A stretch of 64,000 nucleotides of DNA. Source: Nostoc sp. CENA543 (lineage in GTDB: Bacteria > Cyanobacteriota > Cyanobacteriia > Cyanobacteriales > Nostocaceae). Shown here piece after piece: positions 54,576-61,969 of the stretch; the stretch's first letter is position 1, and each line of letters opens with the position of its first letter. Position numbers and translations under genes: made by a program. Location of the stretch: positions 3,954,501 through 4,018,500 of the forward strand of contig NZ_CP023278.1 of the NCBI RefSeq assembly GCF_002896875.1, read 5' to 3'. A model generated the notes under the pieces. The model did no database searches. It worked only from the letters and a program-made list of their open reading frames with translations, and had not been told where the DNA came from.

Positions 54576-54663
54576 CAGGGACTTCCAAGGAAAAGATATC
54601 GATAGAGCAGTAGAAGGAAATTGGCTCTTATTCCTGAAATCATTTATTTTATGGAAGTCCCTG
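54576..54663. mobile_element. 88-bp MITE-like element
   Basis: CAGGGACTTCCA (54576-54587) and TGGAAGTCCCTG (54652-54663) are perfect 12-bp inverted ends. The interior has no coding capacity. The element ends three bases from the L,D-transpeptidase stop codon and could form its 3' hairpin. Confidence 0.65.
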
Positions 54664-54666
54664 AAT

Positions 54667-55239
54667 TTAGTGTTCTACTATAACTGGGGTGCCAATTTTG
54701 ACCATTTCATATAGTTCACGAACATCCTCGTTATACAAACGAACACAACCAGCAGAAATTGCTTTTCCTACAGATGTTCTATCAGGAGTGCCGTGAAATC
54801 CGATATATTCTCTGTTAACGTTCCAAAATGCGATCCATCTATCTCCTAAAGGGTTGTCTTTACCAGGAGGGACTAATCTTCCAGTTTTAGGATTTGTCCA
54901 ATCTGGATTTTTTAACATCTCAATAACTTTGAACTTCCCTATAGGTGTTTCTAACCCTGCTCTACCAACGGCTACTGGATAGCGAGCTTTTAAATTATTG
55001 CCCTTATATACATACAATTGACGCATCCTTCTTTTTAACACTAGACGGACATTCTTTTTGGAAGGTTTTAGAAAATCTAATTTTACTTGAGGATATGCTG
55101 ACTGCTCGATTGTTGTTTGATCATCTACAGCTTTGTCAAAGCTCATATTTGCCAGATATTTTGACTGGGAGGCGAAAAGCAGCCCCATTGCACACAACCC
55201 AATACTTAAACTAGTGCGAATATACAGGCTATTTTCCAT
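54667..55239 (-). CDS. L,D-transpeptidase (YkuD domain)
   Basis: A 190-residue periplasmic enzyme with an N-terminal signal or anchor (LSIGLCAMGLLFASQSK). The YkuD domain shows VRLVLKRRMRQLYVYKGN, the substrate-side VAVGRAGLETPIGKF and the active-site block GFHGTPDRTSVG ending SAGCVRL. That block contains the catalytic Cys and two conserved residues (His, Arg). It would make 3-3 cross-links in peptidoglycan or attach proteins to it. No LysM or PG-binding domain is present. It is a single gene. Confidence 0.93.
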   Translation of the reverse strand: MENSLYIRTSLSIGLCAMGLLFASQSKYLANMSFDKAVDDQTTIEQSAYPQVKLDFLKPSKKNVRLVLKRRMRQLYVYKGNNLKARYPVAVGRAGLETPIGKFKVIEMLKNPDWTNPKTGRLVPPGKDNPLGDRWIAFWNVNREYIGFHGTPDRTSVGKAISAGCVRLYNEDVRELYEMVKIGTPVIVEH

Positions 55240-55580
55240 AATCTTTTCGGTATAAGGTTAAAAGTAAAAGTAGCCAAAAAGTCAGAACTTCTAGCTTATA
55301 AAGATACCTAACGGAGTTGTGTTACAAGTTAATATTTAATAGCATTTGATTTAAATGTAATGACAAGAAATGTTCTATCTATTTTTTTAATTTTTATAAA
55401 TTATTATACAATACTTAGCTTAAAATTATAGTATGGAACGATAATTTAAATTAAATGCGGCTACTATCTCTGACAAATAAAATTCAAAATTAATAGCAGC
55501 TTGTAAGGTTGCCTATTTTTTGCTATTCGTGCCTAGTCCTACTTGTCAAAAATTAATTATTATATAGAAGTTTAAATATT
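55240..55580. other. Divergent intergenic region
   Basis: 341 bp of AT-rich DNA between the L,D-transpeptidase and macrodomain genes, holding both promoters. No other structure is seen. Confidence 0.45.
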
Positions 55581-56099
55581 ATGCAGAGAATAGAGATTAT
55601 TCAAGGTGATATTACTCAATTACCAGTAGACGCAATTGTGAATGCTGCGAATAGTTCTTTATTAGGTGGTGGTGGGGTTGATGGAGCAATTCATCGTGCG
55701 GCGGGCAAAGAAATGTTAGCAGAATGTAGTCAGCTAGGAGGCTGTAAAACTGGTGAAGCAAAAATTACTAAAGGCTATAATCTTCCTGCTAAATGGGTTA
55801 TTCATACTGTCGGCCCTATTTGGCAAGGTGGTCATCAAAAAGAAGATGAATTACTAGCAAAATGTTATGACAATAGTTTAGCTTTGGCAGCACAGTATCA
55901 AATTAAAACTATCGCTTTTCCAGCTATTAGTACGGGTGTATATAGATTTCCTGTAGAACGTGCTTGTAGAATTGCCATTTTGACTGTTCAAGAATTTTTA
56001 AAGCATCATAGGGAGTTAGAAAAGGTGTTTTTTGTGTGTTTTGGACAAAGTGCCTACGATGCTTATACAAAAACAATGTCGGAAATTGCTGAAAACTAG
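55581..56099 (+). CDS. Macrodomain protein (O-acetyl-ADP-ribose deacetylase type)
   Basis: A 172-residue single macrodomain. The ADP-ribose loops are clear: [34 protein letters not shown], and [13 protein letters not shown]. The Asn of VNAANSS and the Asp of GGVDGAI match the catalytic residues of YmdB/MacroD-type hydrolases, which remove ADP-ribose from proteins or deacetylate O-acetyl-ADP-ribose. No ADP-ribosyltransferase (DarT) adjoins it. Confidence 0.93.
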   Translation: MQRIEIIQGDITQLPVDAIVNAANSSLLGGGGVDGAIHRAAGKEMLAECSQLGGCKTGEAKITKGYNLPAKWVIHTVGPIWQGGHQKEDELLAKCYDNSLALAAQYQIKTIAFPAISTGVYRFPVERACRIAILTVQEFLKHHRELEKVFFVCFGQSAYDAYTKTMSEIAEN

Positions 56100-56178
56100 T
56101 CTAGTATGATGCTATTTTTAGAGACAATATTTCTCTTTGATAGACTTAAGTACATACTTTGAGGGTGAATCAACCTAA

Positions 56179-56553
56179 TTATAATACTCGAAAAATGAAT
56201 GGATAACGGAAAGGTTCATCAGGCTGAGTTAAACAGTGAAATAAAGCCCAAATAGTCAATCCCCAATGCAAAGCAAAACCGAAAGCTACCACGGGGAAAA
56301 ATATAATTCCGCCTATGCCAAAGGTAAGCCAAGATAGTAACCCTAAAGGTACACCTATAACTGTTGCCCAAAACCACACATTTAAGTGAAAATTCATTGA
56401 TTCTTTGGCATTACTTTTCACTACTGGGTCATCGGAAATTAAGTTAATTACAAAGGGAACACCGATGGAAAATAGGATGGTACTAAAAAAAATTGCCCCA
56501 TGACATAGAGACGATAGTAATTTACGTTTATCAGAATCGTATGTTGCTTGCAT
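56179..56553 (-). CDS. DUF4870 family membrane protein
   Basis: A 124-residue protein with three helices: SLCHGAIFFSTILFSIGVPF, VWFWATVIGVPLGLLSW and IIFFPVVAFGFALHWGLTI. The DUF4870 pattern of a polar N-terminus, VKSNAKESMNFHLN and a C-terminal FRYPFIFRVL is visible. Function is unknown. GAGGAG lies nine bases before the ATG. It converges with the macrodomain gene. Confidence 0.88.
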   Translation of the reverse strand: MQATYDSDKRKLLSSLCHGAIFFSTILFSIGVPFVINLISDDPVVKSNAKESMNFHLNVWFWATVIGVPLGLLSWLTFGIGGIIFFPVVAFGFALHWGLTIWALFHCLTQPDEPFRYPFIFRVL

Positions 56554-56717
56554 TCTGATGACTCCTCATATATCTTTTCTGTTTTAATTTTAAAGGATAC
56601 TTTCTAGCTTTTGTTTTATCGTTTACCGTACTCAACAATAAAAGTGGTTTTTCCTCATGATAGATAAGTGATGGTCAAGACTAAATACAATTTCAGAGAT
56701 GAGGTTTACCGAACTGG

Positions 56718-56822
56718 TCAATGGTCAATGGTCAATAGTCATTAGTCATTAGTCATTAGTCATTAGTCATTAGTTTTTCTCCCTCTGCCCCCTGCCCCCT
56801 GCACCCCTGCCTCCCCTGCGCC
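56718..56822. repeat. STRR array and CCCCTGC units
   Basis: About eight GTCAATG/GTCATTA units (56718-56773) are followed by CCCTGCC/CCCTGCA units up to about 56822, 29 bases beyond the mutL stop codon. Confidence 0.9.
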
Positions 56823-56850
56823 CCAAGCGATGCTTTTTTGTTGGGAGTTA

Positions 56851-58548
56851 TTAAATACCGTGACTCTTGCCAATTACCCAGTGACGACGGAAAAATCGGG
56901 ATAAGGCTGATTCATCTAATGATAAGTAAATTGGGCGACCGTGGGGACAGGTGCGGGGGTTACGGGTGCGTTGCCAATTGTCTAGTAACTGCTGCATTTC
57001 TGGTAAACTCATTGGTGTGCCGTTGCGGATGGCACTGCGACAGGCGACGGACACCTGGGCTGTTTGTAAATCGCCGCCCCAACTGAGTTCTAGAATTGCC
57101 TCTGCACAATCTTCACGTTTTTGTAACATAGCAGGAAGGTTACGTACTGCCCAAAGTTGTTCGCCAAAGGGTTCGATATCGAAACCGATGCGTTGTAGTT
57201 GACTGACTTGGGCGGGTGATAATTGATAAAGAATGATTGGTGTTTCTACTGGAGTCAGTTGCCAATTATCACACAATTGTTCGTACAATACTCGCTCATG
57301 GGCTATGTGTTGTTCTACTAACCACATTCCGCCAGGATGTTCAGCCACGATGTAGGTATTGCTGACTTGGGCGATCGCTTTGAGGAAATGGGGACTGGGG
57401 ACTGGGGATTGGGGATTGGGGATTGGGGACTGGGGACTGGGATTGAGATTGTAATTACCTTTTTCTTCTGCGGCTTTAATGAGTTGGCTGACTCTGGTGG
57501 TGTGGACTGATTCTTTGATGTTGGCGGAACTTAGACGCAGTGCTTGGTTAATGGCTTGGGTGATTTGTTCTTGCCAATAGGTTAACTCGTTGAGGTAAAT
57601 TTCAGTTTTGGCGGGGTTACGATTCCAGTTGATTTGGTCTGGGGAAATCACCAGATGGAGAAAACAAATCGGATAGCGATCGCGTGGTAATGTACGATGA
57701 AATGCTCCTAGAATTGCCTGTTCTAATTCCGGTGATTTTACCATCCGTCCATTCATCGCCACTCTCACCCAGTCGGGACGATGGCGGTGACATCTATCGG
57801 GTAAGCCTACTACTAAGGTAACTGTTGACTGTTGACTGTTGACAATTGACTGTTCTGGGCTGGGGATTTCTAGTCTTAATTCTTGTAAGTCGCCTTGTCG
57901 GACTTGGGGTAGGAGTTGCGGTATGAGTTGTCCGACGGTAGCGGCTGGGGAGATGGTAAACCATTGGCGGTCATCTTGCCAAACTTGCCAAGTAACTTGG
58001 GGATGACAAAGGGCAATGTTGTAGATTGTGGCTTGTACAGCTTTCATTTGCTGTGCTGTGGAGGGTAAACCATGACGACGTGCTGCACAATTAGCAAATA
58101 AATTCGAGACTGTGACTACTGTACCAGGAGCGATCGCTGTTGCCTCAACTTGAATTGCTTTCCCCCCTTCCCCATAAACCACCCGCCATCCCACGTTCCC
58201 ATTGCTAGAACGGCTAAAAATCTCCAAATCTGCCAATGTCGTTAAACTGTGTAATGCTTCTCCCCGAAATCCCAGACTGTTAATTTTCCACAAGTCATCA
58301 CTAGAGTGGATTTTACTGGTGCTGTGAGATGTTGCTGCTTGTTGCAAATCATCTAAATCCATGCCGCAACCATTATCTGTGACACGGATACGCCACTGCT
58401 GTGGCCAAAGCGCAATCACAATTCTATTTGCACCCGCATCTAAAGCATTTTCCACCAATTCCCGCACAACAGACGCAAAAGAATCAATTACCTCACCTGC
58501 GGTAATTAGATGTACGACTTCTTTTGGTAAAGCTTGAATAGATGTCAT
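56851..58548 (-). CDS. mutL: DNA mismatch repair protein MutL
   Basis: A 565-residue mismatch-repair ATPase. The GHKL N-terminus has AGEVIDSFASVVRELVENAL, DNGCGMDLDDL, TSKI and GFRGEALHSL. The C-terminal domain has EQHIAHERVLYE (endonuclease motif DQHA-x2-E-x4-E with conservative changes), VACRSAIRNGTP and the zinc-site CPHGRP, so nicking activity is likely. Two STRR arrays are translated in frame: one near residues 232-243 (SIVNSQQSTV) and one in the linker near 369-386 (NPSPQSPIPNPQSPVPSP). Because units are seven bases long, any single-unit change would shift the frame. A third array abuts the ATG, with no Shine-Dalgarno. Confidence 0.95.
   Translation of the reverse strand: MTSIQALPKEVVHLITAGEVIDSFASVVRELVENALDAGANRIVIALWPQQWRIRVTDNGCGMDLDDLQQAATSHSTSKIHSSDDLWKINSLGFRGEALHSLTTLADLEIFSRSSNGNVGWRVVYGEGGKAIQVEATAIAPGTVVTVSNLFANCAARRHGLPSTAQQMKAVQATIYNIALCHPQVTWQVWQDDRQWFTISPAATVGQLIPQLLPQVRQGDLQELRLEIPSPEQSIVNSQQSTVTLVVGLPDRCHRHRPDWVRVAMNGRMVKSPELEQAILGAFHRTLPRDRYPICFLHLVISPDQINWNRNPAKTEIYLNELTYWQEQITQAINQALRLSSANIKESVHTTRVSQLIKAAEEKGNYNLNPSPQSPIPNPQSPVPSPHFLKAIAQVSNTYIVAEHPGGMWLVEQHIAHERVLYEQLCDNWQLTPVETPIILYQLSPAQVSQLQRIGFDIEPFGEQLWAVRNLPAMLQKREDCAEAILELSWGGDLQTAQVSVACRSAIRNGTPMSLPEMQQLLDNWQRTRNPRTCPHGRPIYLSLDESALSRFFRRHWVIGKSHGI
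57390..57444 (-). repeat. STRR array inside mutL (linker)
   Basis: Seven full GGGGACT/GGGGATT units (57390-57438) plus a partial one, read on the plus strand. They are translated as a Pro/Ser/Asn/Gln-rich linker between the ATPase and C-terminal domains. Confidence 0.95.
57821..57855 (-). repeat. STRR array inside mutL (ATPase/transducer domain)
   Basis: Five heptamers of the ACTGTTG type (one ACAATTG variant, the last ACTGTTC), translated in frame as a short loop insertion. Confidence 0.9.
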
Positions 58549-58665
58549 GGGGGACTGGGGACTGGGGACTGGGGATTGGGGATTGAGGATTGGGAATTGG
58601 GGATTGAGGATTGGGAATTGTTTCTTCTACCTTGTCTACCTTGTCTACCTTGTCTCCCTCTGCCT
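58549..58665 (-). repeat. STRR arrays upstream of mutL
   Basis: About ten GGGGACT/GGGGATT-type units (58549-58620), then three CTTGTCTAC units (58631-58655). They fill the space between mutL and ygfZ and touch the mutL ATG. Confidence 0.9.
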
Positions 58666-58678
58666 CCTCTGTTCCCTC

Positions 58679-59662
58679 TTATGGATATTCGTGAGACACA
58701 AAGGGGATGGCGACGATTTCGCCTTCGGTATTGCCTACTTGTACTTTTAACCCTACACCACCGGCTTTGCTTTTCACGTAACCTAGTCCGAAATAACCAT
58801 CAGGTGTTTCGGTATAACTGGTGAGTTTACCGATTTTCTCATCACCAATGGTAATAGTTTCACCTACTGCGGCTGGACTATTAAGTTTAATTCCCCAGAG
58901 ATATTGTTTGACACCTTTATATGTATTTAACCGGGCAATGGTTTCTTGACCGATATAGCAACCTTTATTAAAGGAAATGGTCTGCCATAGACCGACTTCT
59001 AAGGGATTAAAATCATCTGTGAGTTCTGTGTCTGGGGCTGGTCTGCCTTGGATGATGCGTAAATGTTCCCAACCGCGATCGCTTAATTCTACCGCCCCTG
59101 AGTCTAAAATTTGCTGCCATACTTTCTCTTTGATGGAAGCAGGCAAAACTACTGTGTAACCAGGGGACGCTAAACCACTACCAACTGCAACGATGATACT
59201 GTCATCCACTGTTATGTGATTGCCGTGGAGTTGACCGATAATTGCCCCAGCACCAAGTTTTTCAACTACCGCGTCACTTCCTGCGCCAATGAGACTAAAA
59301 GTTGCAGTTTCTTCCGTCACATCAGCTAATTGCACCTTATCTGCAAAGAAGATATAACGATCTAACCATTGCATTAAAAATTCACGACGGTTAGGCGATA
59401 CCAAAAGCAACACTGCATCATCCAACACATAAGCACTGACTAAATCTATCGTGCGGGCTGTGGATGTCACCATCACCGTATCACAGCCTTGTCCTGGCTT
59501 GAGACTTTGGAAATCGTTCGTACTTTGATTGTGTAAAAACCTGATACGGTCATCGTCAGAAACACGGATGCGTCCCCAAGAAGAGCGATCGCATACAGCA
59601 ACCCCTGCGGTTGCGGCTTGGATAGCGGCTGCGTCTTTACCGTCAAGTGCAGATGTTGGCAT
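58679..59662 (-). CDS. ygfZ: Folate-binding protein YgfZ/GcvT-like
   Basis: About 327 residues from ATG 59660-59662; an in-frame TTG three codons earlier is an alternative. The protein resembles the T-protein fold. The YgfZ signature KGCYIGQETIARLN is intact, with its conserved Cys, and FLHNQSTNDFQSL and PAPDTELTDDFNPLE are also present. YgfZ supports folate-dependent maturation or repair of certain iron-sulfur proteins. The gene lies upstream of mutL on the same strand but the STRR-filled gap makes co-transcription uncertain. Confidence 0.92.
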   Translation of the reverse strand: MPTSALDGKDAAAIQAATAGVAVCDRSSWGRIRVSDDDRIRFLHNQSTNDFQSLKPGQGCDTVMVTSTARTIDLVSAYVLDDAVLLLVSPNRREFLMQWLDRYIFFADKVQLADVTEETATFSLIGAGSDAVVEKLGAGAIIGQLHGNHITVDDSIIVAVGSGLASPGYTVVLPASIKEKVWQQILDSGAVELSDRGWEHLRIIQGRPAPDTELTDDFNPLEVGLWQTISFNKGCYIGQETIARLNTYKGVKQYLWGIKLNSPAAVGETITIGDEKIGKLTSYTETPDGYFGLGYVKSKAGGVGLKVQVGNTEGEIVAIPFVSHEYP

Positions 59663-59789
59663 AGTAGTCAAGAGTTGCCCTGTTTCAATGTTTTCGCATT
59701 GGTGATTTTAGCAAATCCTGGTTAACGGCTTCAATGCACCTTTAAATTGTTCCAGACATATAATCAAAGAAAAAGTGCAAACAAAACTT

Positions 59790-59996
59790 ATGAAACAAAC
59801 CTTTACTGCAAGTGTATGGCAAGAAGGTAACTGGTTTGTGGCACAGTGCTTGGAAATTGATATTGCTAGCCAAGGCGAAACTGAAGCTGAGGCCTTGTCT
59901 AATTTAGAGGAAGCTTTATCACTGCATTTTGAGCCACCAGTTGCTACCATTACTCCTCAAATTAAAACTATTCAGGTGGAAATGGGTGTCGCTTAA
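59790..59996 (+). CDS. hicB: HicB-like antitoxin
   Basis: A 68-residue protein from ATG 59790. The partial RNase-H-like fold is visible in FTASVWQEGNWFVAQCLEID, IASQGETEAEALSNLEEAL and LHFE. It lacks a long C-terminal DNA-binding domain. It precedes the HicA gene and overlaps it by 11 bases, the reverse of the classic hicA-first order but common in cyanobacteria. Confidence 0.88.
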   Translation: MKQTFTASVWQEGNWFVAQCLEIDIASQGETEAEALSNLEEALSLHFEPPVATITPQIKTIQVEMGVA

Positions 59997-60207
59997 GCCC
60001 TTACCTTATCGTGAAGTGAAGCGTAAATTAGAAGCTGCTGGCTTTGAGGAAGCCAGCCAAAAAGGTAGCCACGTCAAGTTTATCAAATCAACGGATGAAG
60101 GAACTCGTAGTGCTATTGTGCCTCGCCATCGAGAAGTCACTATTGGTACATTAGGTAGTATTTTGCGTCAAGCCGGAATAAGTGTTGAAGAATTTGAAAG
60201 TTTGTAA
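59986..60207 (+). CDS. hicA: HicA-like mRNA interferase toxin
   Basis: A 73-residue protein starting at GTG 59986 inside the end of hicB. The dsRNA-binding-like fold has PYREVKRKLEAAGFEEASQK, the catalytic His in KGSHVKFIK, and VPRHREVTIGTLGSILRQAG. HicA cuts mRNAs and tmRNA when free of HicB. Overlap implies translational coupling to the antitoxin. Confidence 0.92.
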   Translation: MSLKPLPYREVKRKLEAAGFEEASQKGSHVKFIKSTDEGTRSAIVPRHREVTIGTLGSILRQAGISVEEFESL

Positions 60208-60256
60208 ATCTGATATGGCTTTTCTTACTCCGGTGAGGTACAGACAAGAGTAATTA

Positions 60257-60291
60257 AACGCAGATGGACGCAGATAGACGCAGATAAATTT
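60257..60291 (+). repeat. GACGCAGAT tandem repeat
   Basis: Three units of (A/G)ACGCAGAT(A/G) with ten-base spacing lie downstream of hicA. This repeat recurs in many cyanobacterial genomes. Confidence 0.75.
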
Positions 60292-60394
60292 GTACCTCAG
60301 CAGACTAGGAAAGGCTATAGACAAATCAATAACTACAGTAAAACATAAACATAATGTATCATAGCGGCAAAAAAATCATCAATGTAAACCAACT

Positions 60395-61078
60395 ATGGGA
60401 ATACGTTATTCCAACATCATGCTACAGGGAGTTTCCCAAGATGAATTAGTTAATTACCTATCTAATATTAAATTTGATGCTTACGTTTCGCCTACAGTCA
60501 ATGAGTACACTGTTTTATATGATTTAGCATCAATCGGTTATCTCAATAAATTACCGAAATATATCCAACAAGAATATAATTTCTCATCCTTATACAAAAG
60601 ATATTTATCTCCCCAGCAAGCTATTATGGCTTGTTTATGCTCTCATCTGTCTAGAAAATTTAACTGTTCTATTTTGGCTATTTATGTTATTGACGGCATT
60701 ACATTTTGGTATCATCTTTCCCAAAACGGCTATCTGTTAGATGAGTATATAACTGATAACTATTCACACAATAAAATCAAGGTATCATTAACTGATAAAA
60801 CTGCCAAAAACTCTGCGGAAAAACTATGCAGTGCTTTTGGTAAAGAATATGCGATCGCCCAAGTAAAAACAATTCTTGGTGAACCTGTAGAGAAGTATGA
60901 TTCCATGACACGCCATGAACTACTCGCCAAAGCTTTAGAGATTCGCCCCTGCTGGGTAGTGGGGATGAATTATCATTGTTTTACAGGAGAAGACGATTTT
61001 GAGGCACATTATGAATGTTATCGTGAAGACTGTGAGCCTAGCTATGAAGCAGCGTTACAAATGGTGAAAAAAACCTAG
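60395..61078 (+). CDS. Conserved hypothetical protein
   Basis: A 227-residue soluble protein without signal or membrane segments. The N-terminal half is helical (QDELVNYLSNIKFDAY, YLSPQQAIMACLCSHLSRKF), with a strand-rich central part (CSILAIYVIDGITFWYHL). The C-terminal 40 residues are acidic and Cys/His-rich (NYHCFTGEDDFEAHYECYRE), so metal binding is possible. It follows hicBA by 190 bases. I recognise no family. Confidence 0.7.
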   Translation: MGIRYSNIMLQGVSQDELVNYLSNIKFDAYVSPTVNEYTVLYDLASIGYLNKLPKYIQQEYNFSSLYKRYLSPQQAIMACLCSHLSRKFNCSILAIYVIDGITFWYHLSQNGYLLDEYITDNYSHNKIKVSLTDKTAKNSAEKLCSAFGKEYAIAQVKTILGEPVEKYDSMTRHELLAKALEIRPCWVVGMNYHCFTGEDDFEAHYECYREDCEPSYEAALQMVKKT

Positions 61079-61316
61079 AATAGTTTTTTCTGACATGAAG
61101 ACTCAAATACTCTAAAAATAGCGATCGCCTACTTCATTTTTTACCAAAACAGAGTTTATTGATGTAGCCCCAGAATCATATTCTGAGGACATTTGCATGT
61201 AATTAGCACAGAATCATCCCAAATTGGGATAGGTAGTATTGTTTCGAGGTTCTGGAATAGGCTAAGAATCTAGGCTTTGTAATTCAAAATCCAAAATCCA
61301 AAATCCAAAATTGGTA
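61079..61316. other. Intergenic region with AAAATCC heptamers
   Basis: 238 bp between convergent genes. Four AAAATCC-type units lie at 61285-61312. No other structure is seen. Confidence 0.6.
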
Positions 61317-61802
61317 TCATTCAGGTAAATTAGCAAACACCTGTTCAACTAAATTCTTAGTTTTATCTTCTAAATGTTGCCAATCTACTTCCCCAAATTC
61401 ATCAATTAAACTAGTGTCAATATCAACATTTTCACTTTCTGGATGGTAATTTATAAAACATACTTGATAGCACAATTCCCACAAATCAATACTGACATTT
61501 TGGTCTTGACGTTGCAAACATAAGTGATATCCTGGATGGGGCATTGGCAATCTCGCAAGTCTTTCTCTGATGGCTTCTGCTTGTTCTAAAGTTGCATCTT
61601 CCATCTCTTGCAATAACTGTGTCACCAAAGCTTTAGTCTCATCAGTGACGTTAGCTGGCCAAATCAGCACATCTTGGTAAGTTCCCTTCCAAGCAGATTC
61701 TTCTAACTGTTTGCGAAGATTATCAATGACGCGAATGAAAGCAGGCTGCATCAGCAGTTCGGCCTGCTGCCATGTATTTTGGTCTGTTATTCTAGGTGGC
61801 AT
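61317..61802 (-). CDS. Conserved cyanobacterial hypothetical protein
   Basis: A 161-residue acidic soluble protein. It has helical stretches (RITDQNTWQQAELLMQPAF, LVTQLLQEMEDATLEQAEAI) and the motif RLPMPHPGYHLCLQRQDQN followed by DLWELCYQVCF. I have an impression of similar proteins across cyanobacteria but no assigned function. It is divergent from the kinase gene at 61970. Confidence 0.75.
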   Translation of the reverse strand: MPPRITDQNTWQQAELLMQPAFIRVIDNLRKQLEESAWKGTYQDVLIWPANVTDETKALVTQLLQEMEDATLEQAEAIRERLARLPMPHPGYHLCLQRQDQNVSIDLWELCYQVCFINYHPESENVDIDTSLIDEFGEVDWQHLEDKTKNLVEQVFANLPE

Positions 61803-61969
61803 TGGTAATTAACGAAGGCACTAAAAGGAAAATTTACAGTCTGTATTTATTAAAAGAATTGCGTATGGAGTTCAAATCTTTTATCAAGATAGCGGATTTC
61901 ACTGCCAAAAATTTGGAGATATTAATTACCATCGGGAAAATCTAGGTGATAACTGTGGGGAGGGATTTT

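Noticed and set aside
57390-57444. Frameshift or pseudogene status of mutL because of the repeat arrays
   Set aside because: The frame stays open across both arrays and the C-terminal motifs are intact, so the gene is called functional.
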